Below are positions 1 to 8,955 of a stretch of DNA of 62,819 nt, piece after piece. Under the pieces are notes generated by a model, which had not been told where the DNA came from, ran no database searches, and saw nothing but the letters and a program-made list of their open reading frames with translations. Made by a program: the position numbers and the translations under genes. Origin of the DNA: Desulforegula conservatrix Mb1Pa (lineage in GTDB: Bacteria > Desulfobacterota > Desulfobacteria > Desulfobacterales > Desulforegulaceae); NCBI RefSeq assembly GCF_000426225.1, contig NZ_AUEY01000019.1, forward strand, positions 1-62,819, read 5' to 3'. The first letter of the stretch is position 1. Each line of letters begins with the position of its first letter.

Positions 1-329
1 CTAAAAAGCCAGATCGTCTTGGAATCGGGAACTTTATCGCCTGCATCAATTGAAAGAAAACGCATAAAGGACAATCGGTCTAAAATCTGATATTCAATCC
101 CATCATCAGAAAGGTTGTAAAGAGACTGTAAAATCAGTATTTTAAACATCAGGATAACATCATACGGTTTTGCGCCCGCGTTGCTCTTTCGATCCTTCAC
201 AAAAACATTACTCAAAACAGAACGAAAATCCTCCCATGGAATCACCTTATTCAATTCAACTAATGGATCTCCATTCTTGTCAATTCTCGTATAGCGCTCT
301 TTCCAGTCAAATAATCCAAGCTGCTTCAT
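1..329 (-). CDS. IS5-family transposase, N-terminal part (cut by window edge)
   Basis: Reading leftwards from the ATG at 329, the frame is open to the window edge (109 codons). It begins MKQLGLFDW and continues with a GDPLVELNKVIPWEDF motif and a KPYDVILMFKILILQSLYNL motif. This is the DUF772-type N-terminal domain typical of IS5-group (DDE) transposases. The catalytic DDE region lies outside the window, so whether the element is intact cannot be judged. It would cut and paste its own IS. No terminal inverted repeat could be assigned between 330 and 425. Family assignment is confident; the subgroup is not. Confidence 0.85.
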   Translation of the reverse strand, partial: MKQLGLFDWKERYTRIDKNGDPLVELNKVIPWEDFRSVLSNVFVKDRKSNAGAKPYDVILMFKILILQSLYNLSDDGIEYQILDRLSFMRFLSIDAGDKVPDSKTIWLF

Positions 330-425
330 TGTCTAATTTGCTCACCATATTCATAAGTTAATATGGTTGTCTTATAACATACTTTTACTTGTTTAGTAAT
401 TAATAAAACAATTTTTAGAGATTCT

Positions 426-1430
426 CTATATTATAGGAGCTTTCCTCCCGCCCCTAAGACTCCGATTAGCTTCCATATCAAGCCACATTCCAAAAAGAGT
501 GAACTGACTCGCGCTGATAAAGGTAAACATGGCAGCAAGAGCATTTATTGGGGGAATATGTCCAACAAACACCCAAAAATAAAAAACTCTTAAAAAGAGG
601 AGAAAAGATGAGCAGCCAAAAAAGAAAGCCAGAAAATAAAATAGCACCAGAGGGTGAAAATCCCTGATAACGTATTTTTCCTTCATTCTCCAGAAAAACA
701 GTTTCAGAAGAAGCCAGCTCAAGGTAAACATAACTTTTTTTATGTTCATGCCTGATTTCTCGCCGACATTGTAAACCGGCTCAACGGGAACATCAGCAAT
801 TCTGAAATTGGCCACATTAAGCCTTACAATCAGATCATTGGGTTGACCGTAACTCTTATACATCGAATCCCAGTCTATTGTTTTAAGAACATCACGGTTC
901 ATTGCTGTATAACCGGACTGAAAATCTGAAATCTGCCAGTATCCAGAGGCAATTTTTGTTAAAAGAGAAAGAAAAGCTGTTCCATAATATCTGACTTTGG
1001 GCATCTTTTCATATGCTTTGCCCGAAAAAAATCTGTTACCTTTGGCAAAATCTGTCAACCCCTCAGTAACCGGGTACACAAGTTTTTCCAGATCATCCGG
1101 GTTCATTTGGCCGTCACCGTCCATTCTTACTATAATCTCGGCGTCCTGGCTCAAAACCCATTTAAAACCCTTAGCAAGAGAAGCTCCGCATCCGAGATTT
1201 GTTTCGTTTTTTAACAGAATTATTCTTTTGTCTGACTCAGATATTTTCTCAACTGTTTCAAAAGTGTTATCAGTACTTGAATCATCTACAATTACGATTT
1301 TATCGACAAAGTCAGGCATCGTCTCAATGACTTTTATAATCTGCTTCTCTTCATTATGGGCAGGAACAACAACATAAATTTTTTTATTTGAATACATTGG
1401 ATAATCCTGATTTCTGTTTAGCCCAAACAT
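426..1430 (-). CDS. GT2 glycosyltransferase, polyprenyl-phosphate sugar synthase type
   Basis: A 334-residue GT2 (GT-A fold) enzyme. The start of the fold is IYVVVPAHNEE, followed by the nucleotide-sugar aspartates in VDDSSTDNT and the metal-binding MDGDGQMNPDD. The family (DPM1/GtrB-like) transfers a sugar from a nucleotide donor to polyprenyl phosphate on the cytoplasmic face, making the lipid donor used by GT-C enzymes. After the catalytic domain (about 15-245) come two or three hydrophobic C-terminal segments (about 260-325), as in membrane-anchored GtrB-type synthases. A second Met 11 codons downstream (MYSNKK) has a GGA about 7 nt upstream and may be the true start. It is the last gene of a minus-strand glycosylation cluster and plausibly feeds the GT-C proteins upstream. 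The sugar is unknown. Confidence 0.85.
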   Translation of the reverse strand: MFGLNRNQDYPMYSNKKIYVVVPAHNEEKQIIKVIETMPDFVDKIVIVDDSSTDNTFETVEKISESDKRIILLKNETNLGCGASLAKGFKWVLSQDAEIIVRMDGDGQMNPDDLEKLVYPVTEGLTDFAKGNRFFSGKAYEKMPKVRYYGTAFLSLLTKIASGYWQISDFQSGYTAMNRDVLKTIDWDSMYKSYGQPNDLIVRLNVANFRIADVPVEPVYNVGEKSGMNIKKVMFTLSWLLLKLFFWRMKEKYVIRDFHPLVLFYFLAFFFGCSSFLLFLRVFYFWVFVGHIPPINALAAMFTFISASQFTLFGMWLDMEANRSLRGGRKAPII

Positions 1431-1504
1431 AGAATCTGAATAAAAATGGGTTACTACTGTCGGTGCACAATATATAAGTATACAAGTCTACGTGATTGCC
1501 TGAT

Positions 1505-3154
1505 TTACTTTATAATCTCATAAACTGAATACCCGTAGGCCCTGAATATCAGTCTGGCATGAAGCCTCCAGAAATCTAAAATTATTTTCTGGTGATCATC
1601 ATCAAATACACCGCTTAACCATGACGAGTAGAGTTCTTCACCTACAACAAAATGTGTTATCCTGATATTAGTCAGATTATTAAATATGTCTTTAGCACTG
1701 TTAGCATTATTTGTAAATTTCCTAAAAACATTCTCATCAGTTACCATCGGACGGTCACAGTAATATCTTCTGTTTCCTACAAAAAGGCCAAAAATTTTGG
1801 CATTCCGGTCAACTTTCTGATTAATATATTGATACGCTGAATATTCTGGCCTTTGATTCTGAATATATTCACCCCGCGAAATTTTTCCTGAAAGATACGG
1901 TATAGGATCAATTTTTTTATACAGCTCGAAAAAATAATTATAATTCATCGAAAACATAGCAATGATAATAATTGCAAAGGCTGATTTAATGGTTAACCCT
2001 GAACAACCAAATTTTTTTTTAATTATCTGCCATAATTCCCCAAGCCCGATAAAAGAGAGAACAGTTAAGGGGGCAATGGCTGGTCCAATCCACCTAATGC
2101 GCATATCTGTCTGAACATAGACAAAAATGATATAAGCCCATGCAAATGAAAAAAGCAGAATTTTTTCATGATCAGGAAGCTTTTTCTTCATGTACCTGAC
2201 AACTTCTACAATCATTGAGATTATTGGAAGAAAAAAAAGAAAAGGATTCAGTCGGCCATCAAAATATTTTGGATCATCGTCTCTGCCCTGAAAAAAAATA
2301 CGGACAGGAGTTGTTATTGTTTCAAAAAAACTCTCGCCATGAACCACCCTGCGGTAGTAAAAATGGCTTTTTTTGACTGATTCCCCGCCAGCAAGTCCCG
2401 TATGGCTATCTGAAGGATTGAAAAGAGAGTTATACAGAGGATAAACTGGATTTTTGGTCCACAAGTAATTTTTTACAAGCCAGGGGGAAAAAATTATAAT
2501 CGCAACAATGCAAAAAAGGCAGGCTCGCTCTATGACAAATTTTGACTTCGCAACTTTCTTTTCTGAAAGCCAGATAACAGCAAACATCATAAGCATAAAC
2601 ACAATCAGGCCGTTGTATTTGCAGCTCATGGCAAAGCCGCATGACAAGGCAGAAAAAACAAGATATCGGAGTTTTTCTAATCTTTGCCATTTAATAAGAT
2701 AGTATAATGATAAAAAAGAAAAAAAAATCAGGCCTAGATCAACATATACAGTTACTGACAACTTTACAATTACAGGCAGAGACAGAAAAAACAATGCGCC
2801 TGCACAGGCAGCATATAAAGATGCTCTTTGCCTCAGGATCTTATAAACAAAAAATGATGAAAACAGAGCCATTCCAAAATGAATGTATTTTGGTATAATA
2901 TCATTGCCGAAAAACAAAGGGATTGCGTAAATAAGCTCCAGGAGCTGGGGGTAATATGAAAATTCAATATCAGGAATTTCATATATACCGCCATGCTCTA
3001 TATAAAGTTTGGGAATGGCGAGATGATGGGTTAAGGCATCCCTGTCAACAGGAGGCGTTGAAGCCATTAAAATGATGGTAATAAATAAAAGTGCGTACAG
3101 TAAAATAGAAAAAAAGAGAAATATATTTTTATTATCAAAAAGGCTATTCTTCAT
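1505..3154 (-). CDS. GT-C membrane glycosyltransferase (GT39/ArnT-like)
   Basis: A 549-residue polytopic protein with roughly a dozen hydrophobic segments and a soluble C-terminal tail of about 120 residues. The first extracytoplasmic loop carries the acidic PPVDRDALTHH stretch. An Asp in this loop is the catalytic base in GT-C enzymes such as PMT and ArnT, which move a sugar from a polyprenyl-phosphate donor to protein or lipid acceptors in the periplasm. It overlaps the VKOR-DsbA gene by 11 bp, so the two are probably co-translated. Which acceptor it uses cannot be seen. Neighbouring prepilin and TMTC-like genes make a surface protein plausible. Confidence 0.72.
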   Translation of the reverse strand: MKNSLFDNKNIFLFFSILLYALLFITIILMASTPPVDRDALTHHLAIPKLYIEHGGIYEIPDIEFSYYPQLLELIYAIPLFFGNDIIPKYIHFGMALFSSFFVYKILRQRASLYAACAGALFFLSLPVIVKLSVTVYVDLGLIFFSFLSLYYLIKWQRLEKLRYLVFSALSCGFAMSCKYNGLIVFMLMMFAVIWLSEKKVAKSKFVIERACLFCIVAIIIFSPWLVKNYLWTKNPVYPLYNSLFNPSDSHTGLAGGESVKKSHFYYRRVVHGESFFETITTPVRIFFQGRDDDPKYFDGRLNPFLFFLPIISMIVEVVRYMKKKLPDHEKILLFSFAWAYIIFVYVQTDMRIRWIGPAIAPLTVLSFIGLGELWQIIKKKFGCSGLTIKSAFAIIIIAMFSMNYNYFFELYKKIDPIPYLSGKISRGEYIQNQRPEYSAYQYINQKVDRNAKIFGLFVGNRRYYCDRPMVTDENVFRKFTNNANSAKDIFNNLTNIRITHFVVGEELYSSWLSGVFDDDHQKIILDFWRLHARLIFRAYGYSVYEIIK

Positions 3155-4316
3155 TCACAGCTTTCTCGATTGTTTCAAACGGCAGCTCTCCTATGTAAAC
3201 CTTGCCTTCAATCACAAAAGCAGGGGTAGCCATGATTTCAAGCTTCATACCTACCAGAATATCATTATTTAAAATCTGCCTAACAGTTTTGTTTTTTATG
3301 GCAAAATAGACTTCAGCCCTTGAAAAACCAATCAGCTCACTTATTCTGGCAGTATTGATTCCACCCTCATCACCGATTTCAAGATTGAAAAGAATATCAT
3401 TAACTTTCCAAAAATTCCCCTTATGTGCAGCATAAACCGCTATCAGCGCAAGCTCGCCTGATCCCTCGTGAAAAGGAGCTGTAATAATAACATTATTAAA
3501 TCTGCTGTCCATCGGATAATGCCTGTGTACAAGACGCAATTTATCCGGGTGAGCGGCCACAAGCTGCCGCATGAAAAAATGAGCTTTTTTGCACTGAAAA
3601 CAACGGTAGTCAGAAAACTCTGTTATCGTTAATTTGGGTTTTGTAGCTCCAATCCAAGGATGGCCGTCATCGGTCATTCCTGAATCGATACCTGATTCTT
3701 CAATGGATAAAGGCTTAAGAAGCCAGTATTGGGGCATAAACAGCCACATTGCAACAGGCGAAACGATTATGATAAAAAAAACGATCCGCGCGATTTTAAT
3801 TTTCATAAAAAATTTCAGGTCATTTATCAATCCCCTGAAAATTCCATCAGTATCAAAACGGCTTCTGATAATCCATGAATAAAAAAGCAGCGCAATATTG
3901 ATGGCGTAACTGAGTATGCACATGATGCAGTAGCTTTTGATATAATAACCGGATATGAACGCAAGAACAAGACTGTAGGCTGTGAAACATCCTGATATAA
4001 TAAAAATTAAGGGCCAGCCCCGCCTTTTTTCAGCCCTCACTGTTCCTGATATTGCAATAATAAAAAAAAGAAGCGCATATCCAATGATACCCCAGAATGG
4101 CACCGGTATATTCATAAATATTGAATAGCTGCTCTGGGAGACAGTATCGCAGTTGATGGCCTTTGAAATCGCACAGAAACTTATATAACTGATATCATTA
4201 TAATTTCTGTAATGGGAATAGCTAAGATAAATGGAATTGACGAGACCGGATAATGAAATGATGAAAACAGGTATAAAATAGTATCTGTATGATAACGCAT
4301 TTATTTCTTTTTTCAT
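3144..4316 (-). CDS. VKOR-DsbA fusion (disulfide-bond formation)
   Basis: A 390-residue fusion. Residues about 10-155 form a VKOR domain: transmembrane helices, a periplasmic loop with two cysteines (FCAISKAINC), the PVPFWGIIGY segment, and the CIMC active site in a later helix. After another membrane helix (about 180-200), residues about 225-388 form a DsbA/thioredoxin-4-like domain with a CFQC active site. VKOR reoxidises DsbA by passing electrons to quinone, so the two halves make a self-contained oxidase for disulfides in exported proteins. Its ATG overlaps the upstream gene's TGA (ATGA), implying translational coupling. The prepilin 2 kb upstream has two cysteines and is a natural candidate substrate (inference). 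Confidence 0.88.
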   Translation of the reverse strand: MKKEINALSYRYYFIPVFIISLSGLVNSIYLSYSHYRNYNDISYISFCAISKAINCDTVSQSSYSIFMNIPVPFWGIIGYALLFFIIAISGTVRAEKRRGWPLIFIISGCFTAYSLVLAFISGYYIKSYCIMCILSYAINIALLFYSWIIRSRFDTDGIFRGLINDLKFFMKIKIARIVFFIIIVSPVAMWLFMPQYWLLKPLSIEESGIDSGMTDDGHPWIGATKPKLTITEFSDYRCFQCKKAHFFMRQLVAAHPDKLRLVHRHYPMDSRFNNVIITAPFHEGSGELALIAVYAAHKGNFWKVNDILFNLEIGDEGGINTARISELIGFSRAEVYFAIKNKTVRQILNNDILVGMKLEIMATPAFVIEGKVYIGELPFETIEKAVNEE

Positions 4317-6412
4317 TGCTGCTTATCATCCTTACCTAAAAGCTCCCGTATTTTTTTCATTATGACAGGCTTAATTATATCAGCAGAAACAGGCACTGTC
4401 TGATAAAAAACAGGTAAAACTTTCAGCATTGTATTAATTGAAACTATACTGTTATTGCCAAGCATTTCTTCAGCATATTTTTCAGCAACAGTCATATTCC
4501 CTGATTTTACGCCGTTTTCTATAAGGCAGAAAGTTGTAAACATATTAGCAGGCTCTTTTCTGCCCAGCCTTGATAGAAACCACTCTGCATTTTTATAATG
4601 CCCTGTCATTGAAAGCGCCCTGCCTATATTCAAATATACTGAAGAATCCCAAGGAGACTTATGAAGAGCCTGTCTTAGATAATGGAGAGCTTCATCGGGT
4701 CTGTTCTGCCATAAAAGAATCAGACCTTTTACATTTAAATAATCGCTTTTGAGGTATCCTTTGCGGTTATTAAGAAGCAGGTCCATTTCTTTTGAGGCTT
4801 CTTCCCATCGTCCAAGCATTATGAGTGGTTTTACCATATCAAAACGGCCCTTTATAAAATCAGGATCAATATCAAGGGCTTTCTTATAAAATTCGATTGA
4901 TTTTTCAAACTGATTTCTTTGAAAATATATAAAAGCAATGTTTCCATAAATATCTGAATCAAGATTCTTTCTTGCTTTATTCATAAGCAGAGTTTTTTCA
5001 AAAAGAGCCATTGCTACATCATAGTCTCTTAGTGTAGGATTATCTTTCCATGCTAAAGCAATCGCGACATTTGTAGCAGGCCTTGCATCGTTTGGAGCTT
5101 TTTTCAAAGCATCATACCATAGGGAAAGTTCCGTTTTCCAGACGTTATTGCGACTATATGTATTTATACCAAACCAAATAATTACAAGAGAAGCTGTAAA
5201 TATAATCATCTGATAAACGAAACAGTTTCTACCTTTGAATCTTTTCAAAGCTTCATTTACTCCCCAGGCAACAGGCATAAAAAGGAACATGGAAGGCAGA
5301 TAGTTTCTATGCTCAAAGACGAGTTCCAAAGGGATAAATGTCGATTCTATTATGTGATTTAAAAAATAAAAAAGAATTGATAATGCCAGCAAAGGTCTTT
5401 TAGTGAACTGAAAAAATCCTATAACAATTATCGTAAAAACTGCCAAAATAGAAGGAAGCGTCATCCAAGGCTGAAATAAATTTTTTGAAATTTCAACATC
5501 GTGGGTTATGGAAAACCTATCAGATAGAGGATAGAATAACTGGGAAAGATATCCAAGAATTATTCTTGGCTCTGTAAGAAGCCTTTCCGAAATGGAAAAA
5601 GGCCTGTAATTATATCGATCTATAAAAAAAAACAGGTTGCCTTTAACAAAGATTGCCACCCCGCCAATACTAATGACAGCTACCAATAAAAATATCGCAA
5701 AAAAATGTTTATATTTTATTTGTATTTTCTTCACATCTTTAAAAAAAAGAACATCTACCATAATAATAGATAATGGCAGGATAGCAGCATTTTCTTTTGA
5801 AAAAAAAGCGCAAAAATAGCATAGAATGCAGAGGAAATAAAAAAAATAGCCTTTAGCCTTATTCACAGCTACCTTATGGCCAATGCCATACAATATTAAG
5901 CAACGCCCTTTGACATAAAAAAAAATTGCAGCGATATAAAACATCGCAGCCATACTGGTCATGCGTTGTACTATATATGTTACAGCTGATGTCTGTATAG
6001 GATGCACCGCCCACAGAACAGAAGCCAAAACTGAAATAAAATAGGCTTCTTCCTTCGTAAAGCGCTTTCTTAAATTTGGAGATTCAAAAATAACAAGACT
6101 GGATAGAAGAAGAAAGACTAACGATAACCAATGAATTAAGATATTTATGATGTGATATCCAACTGTATTCGAACCGCCAATCAACCAGTTTAAAGCAAAA
6201 CTCAAATTTGGAAGTGGTCTGTAATTTTTATGACCCTCTCTTGAAAATGAGGATTTCCAAAGAGTGTCATAAGAAAAATTTTCAAGATGGAGGGCTTTAT
6301 TATTAATGATATTCGGTATATCATCGAACTGCCAGACAGAATCAAGGGTATTTGAATATACGCAGGCGATGATCACAAAAAGAAGAAAACTCGTCTGAAT
6401 CGCATTTTTCAT
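4313..6412 (-). CDS. TMTC-like membrane glycosyltransferase with TPR tail
   Basis: A 699-residue protein with an N-terminal multi-pass membrane region (about 1-425) and a C-terminal TPR region (about 450-680). The first extracytoplasmic loop has VWQFDDIPNIINN, where the acidic pair sits at the GT-C catalytic position, and a later loop has LWAVHPIQTSAVTYI. This layout matches the TMTC/PMT-like family, whose eukaryotic members O-mannosylate secretory proteins. Bacterial homologues are mostly uncharacterised. Several TPR units are readable (for example SIEFYKKALDIDPD and ALHYLRQALHKSP). It lies directly downstream of the prepilin but behind a terminator, so its expression from the pilin promoter should be low. 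Enzymatic activity is inferred. Confidence 0.78.
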   Translation of the reverse strand: MKNAIQTSFLLFVIIACVYSNTLDSVWQFDDIPNIINNKALHLENFSYDTLWKSSFSREGHKNYRPLPNLSFALNWLIGGSNTVGYHIINILIHWLSLVFLLLSSLVIFESPNLRKRFTKEEAYFISVLASVLWAVHPIQTSAVTYIVQRMTSMAAMFYIAAIFFYVKGRCLILYGIGHKVAVNKAKGYFFYFLCILCYFCAFFSKENAAILPLSIIMVDVLFFKDVKKIQIKYKHFFAIFLLVAVISIGGVAIFVKGNLFFFIDRYNYRPFSISERLLTEPRIILGYLSQLFYPLSDRFSITHDVEISKNLFQPWMTLPSILAVFTIIVIGFFQFTKRPLLALSILFYFLNHIIESTFIPLELVFEHRNYLPSMFLFMPVAWGVNEALKRFKGRNCFVYQMIIFTASLVIIWFGINTYSRNNVWKTELSLWYDALKKAPNDARPATNVAIALAWKDNPTLRDYDVAMALFEKTLLMNKARKNLDSDIYGNIAFIYFQRNQFEKSIEFYKKALDIDPDFIKGRFDMVKPLIMLGRWEEASKEMDLLLNNRKGYLKSDYLNVKGLILLWQNRPDEALHYLRQALHKSPWDSSVYLNIGRALSMTGHYKNAEWFLSRLGRKEPANMFTTFCLIENGVKSGNMTVAEKYAEEMLGNNSIVSINTMLKVLPVFYQTVPVSADIIKPVIMKKIRELLGKDDKQQ

Positions 6413-6442
6413 AGAGATATAATCAACTGATACAATGCTGAT

Positions 6443-6473
6443 AAAAAAAGGAAGGCGGATTTCTCCGCCTTCC
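6443..6473 (-). terminator. Rho-independent terminator of the prepilin gene
   Basis: A perfect 10-bp stem (GGAAGGCGGA / TCCGCCTTCC) with a 4-nt loop is followed on the minus strand by seven T residues. It lies 31 bp after the prepilin stop and before the TMTC-like gene, so it separates the pilin transcript from the glycosylation genes. Confidence 0.92.
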
Positions 6474-6503
6474 CTCTATTCTGACATCTTAACTGTCATT
6501 AAG

Positions 6504-6926
6504 CTACTTGAGGGACAGAACTTTTGTATATACCTTATTAGTCCATGACTTAGTAGTAGTACCTGCTATGTTAGGAGAAGAGTCTTGGTACTCTTGAGGG
6601 CATCTTCCGCTTCCATCAGTAACTGTGATTGTAATTGCAACGTTAGGATCAGCTGGCCCCACGATTGTCCATGAGTTGGATCCGGTACCTGTGTAGGTAA
6701 GGTCTGTACTCGCAATGTTTGTATGTGTTGGAATTGAGAAATAATCTGCAACTGCTGCTGCTACCGCATTTGCATCAGATTCAGCAGCTGAACAGAAAGA
6801 TTTGTTTCTGTATGCAATGAAGTTAGGTATAGCGATTGCCGCAAGAATACCGATAATAGCGATAACAATCATGAGTTCGATAAGTGTGAAGCCTTCTTCG
6901 CTCTGCATTCTAATTTTTCTAATCAT
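6504..6926 (-). CDS. pilA: Type IV prepilin (PilA-like major pilin or pseudopilin)
   Basis: A 140-residue prepilin. The short basic leader MIRKIRMQSEEG precedes the cleavage site, and FTLIELMIVIAIIGILAAIA forms the hydrophobic assembly helix with Glu5. PilD peptidase would cut after the Gly and methylate the Phe. The globular part is small, rich in Thr/Ser/Asn (possible O-glycan sites) and holds two cysteines (about residues 43 and 108). The ATG has an AAGGAG site 7 nt upstream. It has its own sigma-54 promoter and terminator and is surrounded by glycosyltransferases and a VKOR-DsbA gene. No pilus motor genes (pilB/T/C) are in the window, so a pseudopilin role cannot be excluded. Confidence 0.88.
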   Translation of the reverse strand: MIRKIRMQSEEGFTLIELMIVIAIIGILAAIAIPNFIAYRNKSFCSAAESDANAVAAAVADYFSIPTHTNIASTDLTYTGTGSNSWTIVGPADPNVAITITVTDGSGRCPQEYQDSSPNIAGTTTKSWTNKVYTKVLSLK

Positions 6927-7000
6927 AATGTTTCTCCTTTTCTTTAGGTTGTAAATAATGATTTGACCATGAGATAATAGTTTTTGTTGTTAACAATAAA

Positions 7001-7016
7001 AGCAAACAACATGCCA
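7001..7016 (-). promoter_or_regulatory. Sigma-54 (-24/-12) promoter of the prepilin gene
   Basis: The minus strand reads TGGCATG-N4-TTGCT, matching the RpoN consensus TGGCAYR-N4-TTGCW at every defined base, with correct GG-to-GC spacing. The predicted transcript start is near 6990, leaving a leader of about 64 nt before the pilin ATG at 6926. Pilin genes in many proteobacteria are controlled by RpoN with PilS/PilR. Neither regulator is encoded here. Confidence 0.88.
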
Positions 7017-7155
7017 ATAAATAAACACATATAAATTATGATTGCATAGCCACTACCATAAAACATTAGCTGAGCATATGACATTTTTTGGGATATATAT
7101 ATACAAAAAATGTCAAACACAAAAAAAACTCATCTGTGAAATACTATCAATAATA

Positions 7156-8910
7156 TCATTGAGCCCTAAGAATTTTATCAATATCACTCTGGGCGTGTAT
7201 ATATCCCAGGCTGTAAGATTTCTGGAAATTCCACAAAGCTGCAGCAACATCGCCGATTTCATTATTAACAAGTCCCACCTTATAATAAGCCCTGGCATTA
7301 TCAGGGGTAAGCATTATAGCCTTTCCAAGATATTTCAAAGATTTACTATATTCTTTCTGCTTCAAATAAATGCTTCCAATATTATAATAAGCTAAAGCAA
7401 AATCTGGCTTGATACTCACGGCTCTGAAAAAACTTTTTATTGCTTCCTCATTCTCATCCAAAGCCATATGGCAAACTCCAACATTAAAATGACCATTAAA
7501 ATATGATGGTTTAATTTTGATTGCTTCGGAAAAACAGTCCTTGGCTTCTAATATTCTTTTTTCCTTCATTAAAGCATCACCAAGATTGCCGTAGGCGATA
7601 TAATTATTTTTTGTAACACAGATTGAATGCTGAAATATCGAAATACTGTCACACCAGTTTTTGACATAAAAGCGAGCTGCAAACATAAAAAATATCGCTG
7701 TGGCAAGTAATGAGCTATAAGCGAAAAAATTACCGTACTTTAGTTTATCAAAAACAAATTGGGCGCCGAAGCCCATTATTAAAAAAAGGCCTATAAAAGG
7801 AATATAAGTATAGCGGTCAGCAATTGATTGAGCCCCAACCTGAACAATTCCTATAACAGGAACAAGAGTCCCCATGTACCAAAACCAGCCGACAAAAAGC
7901 CATGGAATTTTTTTAAAAAACCAGATAATCGCTGCCGATACAAATATGAGAAACAATAAGGAAATATAAAAAAATGGCCAATCAATTTTTGGGGCATAAG
8001 GATAAAATATCGAAAGATTAAAAGGATAGACCATTTTAATGATGTATTTAAAGTAAGAAATGAATGCGTTACAAAACCTCTCAGGTAATGGCAGTACGTC
8101 AAGCGATGACACTGCACCTCCCTTGGCCTGAGCTATTACTGTAATATAGCTTGAGAGCATGCTCAATATGAAAAACGGAATTTTTTCTATTATTAGAGAT
8201 GACAATATTCTGTATCGTGGATACATTTTCAAGTCATTCATGCGTTTAAGCGGCCAGTAATCAAAAAGCATCAATAAGAATGGCAGCGTAACGATCATTG
8301 GCTTTGACATTATTCCAAGTGCAAAAAAGGTCATAGCCGACCAATATGTTACTCTTCTGCGTGACTTAGCATAAAAAATATAAGTCAAAATAGTAAGCAT
8401 CATAAAAAAAGTACTCAGAACATCTTTTCTTTCTGCAATCCAAGCGACTGATTCAACGTGCATGGGATGAAGAGCAAAAAAAGCCGCGATAAAAGCACTT
8501 GGCCATTTTTGAGTTGTTGTTTTGAAAAAAATAAAAAAAAGAAGAATGGTATTTAAAACATGGAATAGCAAATTAGTAGCATGATGTTTGCCTGGGTCAA
8601 GACCATAAAGCTGACAGTCCAGCATGTGAGACAGCCACGTAACCGGGTGCCAGTTGCTTGCATGAAATGAAAAAAAGGCCCACTTTATACTATCTGCTGT
8701 CATGCCATGTTTAACATGAATATTTTCAGTGATATATTGAACATCATCATAGTTAATAAAGTCATAATTAACAACTGGGATATATACAAATAAAGTTGCC
8801 GTGAATAATAGACAGCAAATTATGAATTCTGGTCTGACTAACACTTGTTTTGATGAATATTTAATCAAGTTCGGATAATCTTTCAAAAAAAATGCGGCAA
8901 TAAACTTCAA
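7156..8910 (-). CDS. TMTC-like membrane protein with TPR tail
   Basis: A 584-residue paralogue-like partner of the protein at 4313-6412. The membrane region (about 25-425) contains DFINYDDVQYITEN, with the acidic pair expected for GT-C catalysis, then NWHPVTWLSHMLDC and HPMHVESVAWIAERKDV, which are hallmark stretches of the bacterial TMTC/PMT-like family. Residues about 440-575 form four TPR units. The first codon is TTG with no strong Shine-Dalgarno, so the exact start is uncertain. It lies upstream of the sigma-54 pilin promoter and probably belongs to the transcript coming from 10630. Likely a periplasmic protein O-glycosyltransferase, by family only. Confidence 0.76.
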   Translation of the reverse strand: MKFIAAFFLKDYPNLIKYSSKQVLVRPEFIICCLLFTATLFVYIPVVNYDFINYDDVQYITENIHVKHGMTADSIKWAFFSFHASNWHPVTWLSHMLDCQLYGLDPGKHHATNLLFHVLNTILLFFIFFKTTTQKWPSAFIAAFFALHPMHVESVAWIAERKDVLSTFFMMLTILTYIFYAKSRRRVTYWSAMTFFALGIMSKPMIVTLPFLLMLFDYWPLKRMNDLKMYPRYRILSSLIIEKIPFFILSMLSSYITVIAQAKGGAVSSLDVLPLPERFCNAFISYFKYIIKMVYPFNLSIFYPYAPKIDWPFFYISLLFLIFVSAAIIWFFKKIPWLFVGWFWYMGTLVPVIGIVQVGAQSIADRYTYIPFIGLFLIMGFGAQFVFDKLKYGNFFAYSSLLATAIFFMFAARFYVKNWCDSISIFQHSICVTKNNYIAYGNLGDALMKEKRILEAKDCFSEAIKIKPSYFNGHFNVGVCHMALDENEEAIKSFFRAVSIKPDFALAYYNIGSIYLKQKEYSKSLKYLGKAIMLTPDNARAYYKVGLVNNEIGDVAAALWNFQKSYSLGYIHAQSDIDKILRAQ

Positions 8911-8955
8911 TTTTAAGTAATTGCGACCTTTAAAACTTAAATTTGCCGCTTTGTG

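Noticed and set aside
997-1377. A 126-codon plus-strand frame inside the GT2 gene
   Set aside because: Shadow of the clearly coding minus-strand glycosyltransferase.
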